From positions 1,364,001 to 1,428,000 of the forward strand of contig NZ_CP050153.1 of NCBI RefSeq assembly GCF_011617465.1: DNA of 64,000 bases, written 5' to 3'. This document shows, piece after piece, positions 25,903-33,408 of this stretch. Numbering within the stretch: position 1 is the stretch's first letter; each line of letters begins with the position of its first letter. The notes beneath the pieces are model-generated. The model was given only the letters and a program-made list of their open reading frames with translations. It had not been told where the DNA came from and made no database searches. The position numbers and the translations under genes were made by a program. Origin of the DNA: Brevibacterium pigmentatum (lineage in GTDB: Bacteria; Actinomycetota; Actinomycetes; Actinomycetales; Brevibacteriaceae).

Positions 25903-27099
25903 GTGGCACGAGCGAAGCTGTGGACGAAGGACTTCATCGTCGGAATCGGGCTCAACCTGACGATGTCGATGGTCTTCTACCTGCTCATGACATCGATGGC
26001 CGGGTACGCGGTGGCACGGTTCTCCGCCGGTGAGGCCGCTGCCGGCTTCGCCTCCTCATCGTTCGTCGTCGGTGCCGTGATCGCTCGCGTGCTGACGGGC
26101 AAGTACCTCGACTTCATCGGTCGCCGCAAGCTGCTCATCATCACCATGGCGGTCTCCGTGCTCGCCTCACTGGCCTATATCTTCGCCGGCGACCTCACTC
26201 TGCTGCTGACGCTGCGCATCGTCCACGGAATCGCCTTCGGTGCCGGGAACACGGCGATCATGACGGCGATCCAGAGCATCATCCCCGCCTCTCGCCGAGG
26301 CGAGGGCACCGGATACTTCGGCACGGCGACGACCCTGTCGACGGCGCTCGGACCGTACCTGGGGGTCATCCTGCCCCGTGAGTTCGACTTCGTCATGCTC
26401 TTCGTCGCCTCGGCGTTCATGTCCGTCCTCGCCCTCATCTGCTGTCTCCTCATTCGGCTTCCGGTGCAGGAGATCAGCGACTACCAGCGGCGGACGAAAT
26501 GGCATCTCAAGCTCGGCACCCTCGTCGACCGGGACGGACTGCGGATCGGCTCGGTCATGCTTCTGGCGGGCACCGCCTACGCCGCGGCGCTGGTGTTCCT
26601 CGCCGGATATGCGGCCGAACACGGCGTCGCCTCGGCCGCGTCCCTGTTCTTCGTGGCCTTCGCCGTGGCGTCGCTGTTCGCCCGCCTGTTCGTCGGCCGG
26701 CTGCAGGACACGCTCGGTGACAATGCGGTGATCTTCCCCGTCTTCATCGCCGATATCGCCGGCAACGTCCTGCTGGCGCTGTGGCCGACGATGACGGGCA
26801 TCGTCCTAGCCGGAGTGCTCATCGGTCTCGGCTTCGGCTCCCTGATGCCATGCATGCAGGCCATCACCGTCAAATCCGTGCCGATGAACCGCGTCCCCGT
26901 CGCCACCGCGTCGTTCTTCCTGCTCCTCGACGCGGGGTCCGGCATCGGCCCCGTCGTCCTCGGCTTCCTCTACCCGTTCACCGGTGGAAACGGCATGTTC
27001 CTGGTCTGCGCCGGACTCGTCGTGGTCGCCATCGGCGTGTACGTGTGGGTGCACGGACGTCGCCGAGGCGGTCGCCCCGGCCGCGAATACCTCACCTGA
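25903..27099 (+). CDS. MFS transporter (drug/metabolite exporter type)
   Basis: 398 residues, 12 helices, short loops. MARAKLWTKDFIVGIGLNLTMSMVFYLLMTSMAGYAV, ARVLTGKYLDFIGRRKLLIITM, RIVHGIAFGAGNTAIMTAIQSIIPASRRGEGTGYFGTATTLSTALGPYLG, LFARLFVGRLQDTLGDNAVIFPVF. The G-x-GYFG-A motif after RGEGT is typical of YfkF/staphylopine-type exporters. GTG 25903 follows AGAAAGAGAGACC. It is divergent from the DUF885 gene; palindromic element copy 3 begins 13 bases after its stop. Confidence 0.88.
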   Translation: MARAKLWTKDFIVGIGLNLTMSMVFYLLMTSMAGYAVARFSAGEAAAGFASSSFVVGAVIARVLTGKYLDFIGRRKLLIITMAVSVLASLAYIFAGDLTLLLTLRIVHGIAFGAGNTAIMTAIQSIIPASRRGEGTGYFGTATTLSTALGPYLGVILPREFDFVMLFVASAFMSVLALICCLLIRLPVQEISDYQRRTKWHLKLGTLVDRDGLRIGSVMLLAGTAYAAALVFLAGYAAEHGVASAASLFFVAFAVASLFARLFVGRLQDTLGDNAVIFPVFIADIAGNVLLALWPTMTGIVLAGVLIGLGFGSLMPCMQAITVKSVPMNRVPVATASFFLLLDAGSGIGPVVLGFLYPFTGGNGMFLVCAGLVVVAIGVYVWVHGRRRGGRPGREYLT

Positions 27100-27111
27100 C
27101 ACCCCTTATTG

Positions 27112-27167
27112 CTACCTGACGGCGGCTCAGCAACCTCGCGCCAGGTTGCTGAGCCGCCGTCAGGTAG
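27112..27167. repeat. Palindromic element copy 3, with a compensated base-pair change
   Basis: 25-bp arms around the loop CGCGCC. Relative to copies 1 and 2 the arm reads CTCAGC instead of CCCAGC and the opposite arm GCTGAG instead of GCTGGG, so the pair is conserved while the bases changed. Outer bases add further pairs with G-U wobble. It sits between the MFS stop and the nitrilase-family gene; likely terminator. Confidence 0.8.
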
Positions 27168-27220
27168 TAACGGGGAGGGGTGGTCGCGATAGCCTTGAGG
27201 GAAACGACGGGAGGATGGGA

Positions 27221-28018
27221 ATGAAGTTCGCGCTCGCTCAGATCAACACCACCACCGAGGTGGCCGACAACCTCGAGAAGGTCCGCACCTACACCCGCGA
27301 AGCGGCCGCGGCAGGCGCCCGGTTCGTCGTCTTCCCCGAAGCCACGATGTCGGCGTTCGGATCCGGACTGCGCTCGATCGCCGAGGAGCACGCAGAGTCG
27401 TGGCGGAGAGGCTTAAGTGAGCTGGCCGTCGAAACCGGAATCACCGTCGTCGTCGGCGAATTCGCGACCACTGAGGACAAGGTCATCAACCTGCTCGCCG
27501 TCTATTCTCCTTCCGGGGACCGCAGCGACTACGCGAAGATCCACCTCTACGATGCCTTCGGATTCAAAGAGTCAGACACCGTCGAAGCGGGGGAGGAACC
27601 GGTGCTCTTCACCGTCGACGGCGAGGACATCGGCCTGGCCCTGTGCTACGACATCCGGTTCCCGAAGCTCTTCGCCGAACTCAGCCGCCGGGGTGCACGA
27701 CTGACCGTCGTGGCGGCCTCGTGGGGTGCGGGACCGCGCAAGGCCGAACAGTGGGAGATCCTGGCCCGCGCCCGGGCGCTGGACTCGAACATGTTCATCG
27801 CCGCGCTCGGCCAAGCCGACCCCGAGGTGACCGGGGTTCCCGTCCCGAAGAAGGGACCGACCGGGGTCGGCCACAGCCTGGTCTCCGACCCGCTCGGCAA
27901 GGTGCTGAACTCACTCGACGGTGCCGAACGCCTCGAGATCGTCGAGGTCGACCTCGGTGCAGCCGACACCGCGGCGGAGACGGTTCCGGTGCTCACGAAC
28001 GCCAAACTCGGGTACTGA
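27221..28018 (+). CDS. Nitrilase-superfamily carbon-nitrogen hydrolase
   Basis: 265 residues. The catalytic triad is intact: Glu40 in VVFPEATM, Lys106 in DYAKIHLYDAFGF, Cys142 in GLALCYDIRFPKLF. The YDIRFP and GHSLVSDPLGKVL text fits the Nit1/Nit2-like omega-amidase or carbamoylase branch rather than true nitrilases. It hydrolyses an amide; the substrate is not defined. ATG 27221 is preferred since GGGAGG lies six bases upstream; ATG 27215 is the alternative. It stands close to the hydantoin/ureide-type genes and may act on their product, which is inference. Confidence 0.88.
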   Translation: MKFALAQINTTTEVADNLEKVRTYTREAAAAGARFVVFPEATMSAFGSGLRSIAEEHAESWRRGLSELAVETGITVVVGEFATTEDKVINLLAVYSPSGDRSDYAKIHLYDAFGFKESDTVEAGEEPVLFTVDGEDIGLALCYDIRFPKLFAELSRRGARLTVVAASWGAGPRKAEQWEILARARALDSNMFIAALGQADPEVTGVPVPKKGPTGVGHSLVSDPLGKVLNSLDGAERLEIVEVDLGAADTAAETVPVLTNAKLGY

Positions 28019-28078
28019 CCTCGGTTCGGGTCTGCCGCCCATTTCCGGTAAAAATACACTGACTGCAATACTGTTCCC

Positions 28079-28774
28079 ATGAGTTCTGGTTCAGAGGTCC
28101 AAGCGTCACCGCCGGTCGAGGGTCTGCGTGAGCGCAAGAAGCGCGAGCGCGGGCAGGCCCTGCGACGTGCCGCCATCGACCTCGCACTGGAGAAGGGCTA
28201 CGCCAACGTCACCGTCGAAGACATCTGTGAGCGCTGCGGAGTCTCCCGGAGGACGTTCTTCAACTACTACTCATCGAAGGAAGAGGCGCTGCTCGGGCGC
28301 GTGGACACCGTCTTCGACGAAGAGGACCAACCGGCTATCGAGGAATTCGAAGCCGGAGGACCCCATGGGCGCCTCGTCTCCGACCTCAAGCATCTGCTCG
28401 CATTCATCGTCGATACACGGATGAAGAAGCTCGACGATATGCACCAGTACCACCTCATGCTCAAACAGGATCCGTCGCTGATTCCGCTGCAGATGGCGCG
28501 AATGGGCAACAGCGAACGGCTCTTCCGGCAGATCATCCAACGACGGCTCGACGGGGCCGTCTTGCCGCCGGTGGATGTCATGGGGACTCATTCCGGTGAC
28601 AATCCCGACGATGACATCGTCGTCTCTCCGCGCGCCGAGGCTGTCGCCGCCTTGTCGATGATGGTGCTCAAGACGACGTTCACCCGGATGCGGAGCGTCG
28701 ACGGCGATCCGGGACCCGTGGTCGACACGCTGTTCGACGAACTGCGCGCACTCTTCCGCGAAGAGACCGACTAG
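28079..28774 (+). CDS. TetR-family transcriptional regulator
   Basis: 231 residues. DNA-binding domain: LRERKKRERGQALRRAAIDLALEKGYANVTVEDICERCGVSRRTFFNYYSSKEEALLG, with the RRTFFNYY recognition helix of AcrR-like regulators. The N-terminal 16 residues are polar. There is no clear ribosome site before ATG 28079; a -10-like CAATACT lies a few bases upstream, so the transcript may be leaderless. The convergent accE-like gene ends 8 bases away. The target is unknown; the 60-bp gap to the amidase gene could hold an operator. Confidence 0.9.
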   Translation: MSSGSEVQASPPVEGLRERKKRERGQALRRAAIDLALEKGYANVTVEDICERCGVSRRTFFNYYSSKEEALLGRVDTVFDEEDQPAIEEFEAGGPHGRLVSDLKHLLAFIVDTRMKKLDDMHQYHLMLKQDPSLIPLQMARMGNSERLFRQIIQRRLDGAVLPPVDVMGTHSGDNPDDDIVVSPRAEAVAALSMMVLKTTFTRMRSVDGDPGPVVDTLFDELRALFREETD

Positions 28775-28782
28775 AACTCAGG

Positions 28783-29157
28783 TCACCGACCCAGGTGCTG
28801 GTCCCAGGTCTGGGGGAGGCGCTTGCGCACGTTGCGACGCGGAGCCCGGAAGCCGGCCCGATCGCCCTTGCGGGTTTCGGACTCGGCCTCCGCGCTGGCC
28901 TGCTGGGCTGCGTAGGCGATCGCTACCTGACGGATCGCCACCACCGCGGCCACAGCGGCGGCACTGGCCATCTCGTCACTGATCGGTTCGCCGTCGTCGG
29001 CGTGCACCTGTGACCGCCCCTCCACCGAGGGCACCCGCAGCGCCTCGTCCGAGGTCGGGGCTACCTCGGTGGCGGTACCCTCACCGGGGACGGTCACCCC
29101 GGCATCGACTTCGCCGGGCAGGTTCGCCTCGGCGTCGGTCTGCAGATCATCGCTCAT
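28783..29157 (-). CDS. Acyl-CoA carboxylase epsilon-like subunit
   Basis: 124 residues. A disordered acidic N-terminus leads to [33 protein letters not shown], which fits the epsilon-subunit pattern (a short G-x-P-T/S-x-E-E segment followed by an Ala/Val-rich helix), and to the basic tail [18 protein letters not shown]. In actinobacteria this small subunit bridges AccA (biotinylated alpha) and AccD. It overlaps the AccD stop (ATGA), the usual position. The N-terminal half is longer than typical. The call rests on context plus a weak motif. Confidence 0.72.
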   Translation of the reverse strand: MSDDLQTDAEANLPGEVDAGVTVPGEGTATEVAPTSDEALRVPSVEGRSQVHADDGEPISDEMASAAAVAAVVAIRQVAIAYAAQQASAEAESETRKGDRAGFRAPRRNVRKRLPQTWDQHLGR

Positions 29158-30734
29158 AGGGGGATGTTACCGTGCTTGCGCGCGGGAGCGTCGACGTGCT
29201 TGTTCTTCAGCGCACGCAGGGAACGCACGATTCGGCTGCGGGTCTCGCTCGGCTTGATGACGGCGTCGATGTAGCCTTCCTCGGCGGCCAGATACGGGTT
29301 GAGCAGCGCATCCTCGTAGTCCTGGACGAGTTCGGCACGTGCCGCCTCGACATCCTCACCGGCCTCCTCGACGGCCTTGAGCGTGCGACGGTAGACGATG
29401 TTCGCCGCGCCCTGGGCGCCCATGACCGCGATCTGCGCGCTCGGCCACGCGAGGTTGATATCGGCACCGAGCTGCTTCGAACCCATCACGCAGTACGCGC
29501 CGCCGTAGGCCTTGCGGGTGATGAGGGTGACGAGTGGAACGGTGGCCTCGCCGTAGGCGTAGATGAGCTTGGCGCCGCGGCGGATGATGCCGCCGTACTC
29601 CTGATCGGTGCCCGGCAGGAACCCGGGTACATCGACGAAGGTGAGGATCGGCAGGTTGAAGGCATCACAGAGGCGCACGAAGCGCGCGGCCTTCTCCGAG
29701 GCATCGATGTCGAGCGTGCCCGCCAGCTGCATGGGCTGGTTGGCGATGACGCCGACGCTGACGCCTTCGACGCGGCCGAAGCCGGTGACGACGTTCGGAG
29801 CGAAGAGCTCCGAGACCTGCAGGAATTCACCATCGTCGAGGATCGTGGTGACGACATCGAGGATGTCGTAGGGCTGCGACGGCGAATCCGGCATGAGCGT
29901 ATCGAGCGCCTCATCCTCGGGAGTCACCGACAGATCGGACTCGAACTCGTCGGCATCGGCCGGGTCAAGGTTGTTCTGCGGCAGGAAGGAGAGCAGATCG
30001 CGCACATAGTTGAGCGCATCGTCCTCATCGGAGGCCAGGTAATGGGCGTTTCCGGACACGGTGTTGTTCGTCCGTCCGCCGCCGAGCTCCTCATGACCGA
30101 CCGATTCGCCGGTGACGGTCTTGATGACGTCGGGACCGGTGATGTACATGTGGCTGATCTGATCGACCATGATCGTGACGTCGGTCAGCGCGGGGGAGTA
30201 CACGGCGCCGCCGGCCGAGGGGCCCATGATCAGTGAGATCTGCGGAATCACGCCGGACGAGGCGACGTTGAGGCGGAAGATCTCGGCAAAGAGCGCAATC
30301 GATCCCACGCCCTCCTGGATCCGGGCACCGCCGGAGTCGTTGATGCCGATGATCGGGCAGCCGAGCTTGAGCGCGAGGTTCTGCACCTTGACGATCTTGC
30401 GTCCGTTCGCCTCGGCCAGGGAACCGCCGAGAACCGTGAAGTCGTGGGCGAAGACGGCAACTGTCTTGCCTTCGATCGTGCCCAGGCCGCAGACGACTCC
30501 GTCACCGTCGGGGCGGTTGTCCTGCATCCCGAACTGGTGGTTGTGGTGGCGGGCGAACTCGTCGATCTCCTGGAAGGAGTCAGTGTCGAGGAGAGCATCG
30601 ATGCGTTCACGGGCGGTCTGCTTGCCGCGCTTGTGCTGGTTGTCCACCGAGCGCTGATTGCCCGTGTGGGCTGCTTCTCGGCGCTGGGTGAAAGCGTCGA
30701 TGCGCTCGGCTGTGGTCCGTGGAGTATCCGTCAT
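29154..30734 (-). CDS. accD: Acetyl/propionyl-CoA carboxylase beta (carboxyltransferase) subunit
   Basis: 526 residues. Carboxyltransferase N and C domains: [182 protein letters not shown]. It transfers the carboxyl group from biotin to acetyl- or propionyl-CoA (AccD5-like). ATG 30734 is chosen for the family N-terminus [13 protein letters not shown]. It is divergent from birA, which would biotinylate the partner alpha subunit; that subunit is not in the window. Confidence 0.93.
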   Translation of the reverse strand: MTDTPRTTAERIDAFTQRREAAHTGNQRSVDNQHKRGKQTARERIDALLDTDSFQEIDEFARHHNHQFGMQDNRPDGDGVVCGLGTIEGKTVAVFAHDFTVLGGSLAEANGRKIVKVQNLALKLGCPIIGINDSGGARIQEGVGSIALFAEIFRLNVASSGVIPQISLIMGPSAGGAVYSPALTDVTIMVDQISHMYITGPDVIKTVTGESVGHEELGGGRTNNTVSGNAHYLASDEDDALNYVRDLLSFLPQNNLDPADADEFESDLSVTPEDEALDTLMPDSPSQPYDILDVVTTILDDGEFLQVSELFAPNVVTGFGRVEGVSVGVIANQPMQLAGTLDIDASEKAARFVRLCDAFNLPILTFVDVPGFLPGTDQEYGGIIRRGAKLIYAYGEATVPLVTLITRKAYGGAYCVMGSKQLGADINLAWPSAQIAVMGAQGAANIVYRRTLKAVEEAGEDVEAARAELVQDYEDALLNPYLAAEEGYIDAVIKPSETRSRIVRSLRALKNKHVDAPARKHGNIPL

Positions 30735-30801
30735 GCCTCCACAATAACGATGACGTGAGACTTCGTTGTGCACTCTCACCAAAAGAATCTAGAGTGGACT
30801 G

Positions 30802-31674
30802 GTGAACAGCCAACACAATTCTCTGCTCGTCGACGTCGACTCAGTGCGCCGCACTGCTGCGGACCGTGGTCTGACGCTCCCGCCGCTGATCTGGGACGAT
30901 AGCTGCACCTCGACGAATGACGAACTCGCGCAGTTGGTCCGGGAAGGCGCTGAGGCCGATTCGTCCGTCGCCGAATTCACCATCCGCGGCACAGACTTTC
31001 AGAACGCCGGGCACGGTCGCCTCGGCCGGACCTGGACGGTGCCCGCCCGCCGGTCGCTGACCTGGTCGATTCTGCTCACACCCCCGGCCGGATTCTCGCA
31101 GTGGGGATGGATCCCGCTCATCGCCGGTGAGGCCGTGCACTCAGCCGTCACCGAGGCGGGGGTGCCCGCCGCGATCAAATGGCCCAACGATGTGCTCACC
31201 GCAGACGGAAAGAAGCTGTGCGGAATCCTCGCGCGCGTCGAACCCTTGGCCGGCGGCCCGCAGATCGTGTTGGGGATGGGGCTGAACACCCGGTTGAAGA
31301 CCGCGGACCTGCCGCGCGAGGACGCGAGCTCGCTGGCGATCGAAACCGGTGTCGACGGTTCAGAAATTGATCATGAAGCGTTGCTAGTCTCAATTCTCGG
31401 CACATTGATCCCCTGCTACAGAGAGCTGGTCGACTATGGAGACGAGGATTTCCGCGCCAGCCGCACAGCGCGGAGAGTGCGTGATCATATGGTGACGCTC
31501 GGATCGAAGGTCCGGGTGGAGAAGCCCGACGGCTCCGACATCATCGGCATCGCCACGGGTCTGGACTCCGGAGCCGACCTCATCATCGACGATCATGTGT
31601 CCTTGAGCGCCGGAGACGTCCACCACCTGCGTCCCGCCGTCTCCCCGACCGCGTCGGAGAGGGGCGATCGCTGA
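30802..31674 (+). CDS. birA: Biotin--[acetyl-CoA-carboxylase] ligase
   Basis: 290 residues, monofunctional (no N-terminal helix-turn-helix). Motifs: WDDSCTSTNDELAQL, NAGHGRLGRTWTVPARRSLTWSILL (biotinyl-AMP loop, GRGRxGR variant), AIKWPNDVLTADGKKLCGILAR, GMGLNTR. A small C-terminal SH3-like domain follows (LGSKVRVEKPDGSDIIGIATGLDSGADLIIDD). The start is GTG 30802; the divergent gap to accD is only 67 bp and a TAGAGT -10-like box sits just before the start. Its stop overlaps the cyclase ATG (TGATG), so they are co-translated. Confidence 0.93.
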   Translation: MNSQHNSLLVDVDSVRRTAADRGLTLPPLIWDDSCTSTNDELAQLVREGAEADSSVAEFTIRGTDFQNAGHGRLGRTWTVPARRSLTWSILLTPPAGFSQWGWIPLIAGEAVHSAVTEAGVPAAIKWPNDVLTADGKKLCGILARVEPLAGGPQIVLGMGLNTRLKTADLPREDASSLAIETGVDGSEIDHEALLVSILGTLIPCYRELVDYGDEDFRASRTARRVRDHMVTLGSKVRVEKPDGSDIIGIATGLDSGADLIIDDHVSLSAGDVHHLRPAVSPTASERGDR

Positions 31675-33251
31675 TGGCTGTTTCGGATTTCACTGCCGGA
31701 TTCGACATCGTCGATCCGGAACGGCTGGGCTCGCCCGAGGTCGGATTCCAGGCCGATTCAGAGAATCAGCCCGATTCCGATGCTTCGACGAATCCGACCC
31801 CGCAGGACGACGGGGAGACCCCGTCAGTCGCCGAGGCGGACGACCGTTCCGCAGATGCCGTCACCGACGAGAACGCCGAGTCGAGTGCGGACGATCTGTT
31901 CGACGAGGCCGACGACGAACCCGTCGGCGGTCTGACGGGATCCGCTCCGCAGGCAGGAGAGGTCGGCGCAGACCTCGCCGACGAGGTGACGGCCGATCCG
32001 GGCACGGCTTCCGCTGACGCCGATTCTGCCGAAGCAGGACCGGGCGCCGATTCTGCCGATGCGGAACCGGGCGTCGACGTCGATGAGGACTTCTTCAGCG
32101 GACTGCGTGAGGATCCGCGCACCACGGCGCTGCCGATCATCGACGAAGACGACCTCGATGAGGATGCTCCCGACTTCGACAACACGATCTATGAGACCCG
32201 CACCGCCGCCCAGCGACTCGAAGAGATCCTGCTCGACGGCAAACGCGTCCTCGACCGCCGAGAGGCGGCGAAACTCGGCGGAATCTCCACGGTCTCGGCG
32301 CGGAAGATGTGGCGGGCACTCGGCATGTCCCAGGCGAAGCCGGAGGACAAGGCCTATACCGTCAGCGACGCACATGCCCTGCGGATCTGGGCCAAACCCG
32401 TCGCGGACGGACTCATCGACCAGACCACCGCACTGTCCCTGGCCCGGGCGATCGGCCAGACGACGGACCGCCTCGTCGTCTGGCAGATGGAGACCCTCGT
32501 CGAGTTCCTCACCGAGGAGAAGGGACTGACCGACCCGGAAGCACGCCGGGATGCCCTGGCCGTCGTCGAAGAGATGATCGACCCGCTGCAGAAGATGCTC
32601 ACCTACTCCTGGCGACGCAACCTCGCCGACGTCATGGGCCGCCTCAACGTCAACGTCTCCGACGGTCTGGCCATAGACAACCGGCAGGGCTGGTACGACT
32701 CGTCGATGCCGTTGGCCCGTGCCGTCGGATTCATCGACCTCGTCTCCTTCACCCGTCTGTCGCAGAAGATGGAGCCCAGACAGCTGGCGGACATGGTCCA
32801 GGAATTCCAGGGCATGGCCTACAACATCGTCGCCACCGGCGGCGGACGGGTCATCAAAACCGTCGGCGACGAAGTGTTCTTCGCCGCCTCGACCCCATTG
32901 GCCGGCGCCGAGATCGCCATGACGCTGATGGAACGCGTCACCGCTGCCGATGACCTGCCCCAGGCACGCGTCGGCTTCGTCTGGGGCAGGGTGCTCTCCC
33001 GCCTCGGCGACATCTTCGGCTCCAGCGTCAACCTCGCCGCACGCCTGACGGCCGTGGCCGATCCCGGAACGATCTTCACCGACGAGGAGACCGCACGAGT
33101 GCTCTCGGCCTCGGACGACTACGTCTTCGAACCCCGCGATTCGATTTCGCTCCATGGCCTCGGAGAGACCGCCATCGGTGAGATGAAGCGCGGCACCGCG
33201 GCTCAGATGCGCCTCGACCTCGACGACGAACCCGAGAACTCGGATCAGTGA
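31674..33251 (+). CDS. Class III adenylate/guanylate cyclase with N-terminal regulatory domain
   Basis: 525 residues. Residues 1-165 are an acidic, Ala/Asp/Glu-rich disordered region. Residues about 175-330 (AAQRLEEILLDGKRVLDRREAAKLGGISTVSARKMWRALGMSQ... ALRIWAKPVADGLIDQTTALSLARAIGQTTDRLVVWQMETLVEFL) match the autoinhibitory/pH-sensing domain of Rv1264/Rv2212-like cyclases. The catalytic domain follows: ARAVGFIDLVSFTRLSQKMEP (metal-binding Asp), GGRVIKTVGDEVFFAA (second Asp), GDIFGSSVNLAARLTAVADPGTI (transition-state Asn/Arg). It makes cAMP in the cytoplasm. It is coupled to birA and followed by a strong terminator. Confidence 0.9.
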   Translation: MAVSDFTAGFDIVDPERLGSPEVGFQADSENQPDSDASTNPTPQDDGETPSVAEADDRSADAVTDENAESSADDLFDEADDEPVGGLTGSAPQAGEVGADLADEVTADPGTASADADSAEAGPGADSADAEPGVDVDEDFFSGLREDPRTTALPIIDEDDLDEDAPDFDNTIYETRTAAQRLEEILLDGKRVLDRREAAKLGGISTVSARKMWRALGMSQAKPEDKAYTVSDAHALRIWAKPVADGLIDQTTALSLARAIGQTTDRLVVWQMETLVEFLTEEKGLTDPEARRDALAVVEEMIDPLQKMLTYSWRRNLADVMGRLNVNVSDGLAIDNRQGWYDSSMPLARAVGFIDLVSFTRLSQKMEPRQLADMVQEFQGMAYNIVATGGGRVIKTVGDEVFFAASTPLAGAEIAMTLMERVTAADDLPQARVGFVWGRVLSRLGDIFGSSVNLAARLTAVADPGTIFTDEETARVLSASDDYVFEPRDSISLHGLGETAIGEMKRGTAAQMRLDLDDEPENSDQ

Positions 33252-33290
33252 CCGACCACATCGACAACTGACAGCACGGCAGACCGCCAA

Positions 33291-33320
33291 TTGAGCCCAG
33301 CACCGAGGTGCTGGGCTCAA
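33291..33320. terminator. Hairpin terminator between cyclase and parC-like gene
   Basis: TTGAGCCCAGCAC, loop CGAG, GTGCTGGGCTCAA: a perfect 13-bp stem in the convergent gap. No long T-run follows, but the dyad serves both strands. Confidence 0.75.
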
Positions 33321-33408
33321 GTGTTGGAACGGCCGGCTGGCCGGGCAGTTCGGCGGAGTCCGCGCATCGACCGAACCCTGCCGAGCCATCGTCCGAACCG
33401 GGCCGAGC

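Noticed and set aside
10323..27167. Palindromes as insertion-sequence ends or integration sites
   Set aside because: No transposase, no target-site duplication, and each copy is a complete hairpin at a gene end rather than a pair of distant inverted ends.
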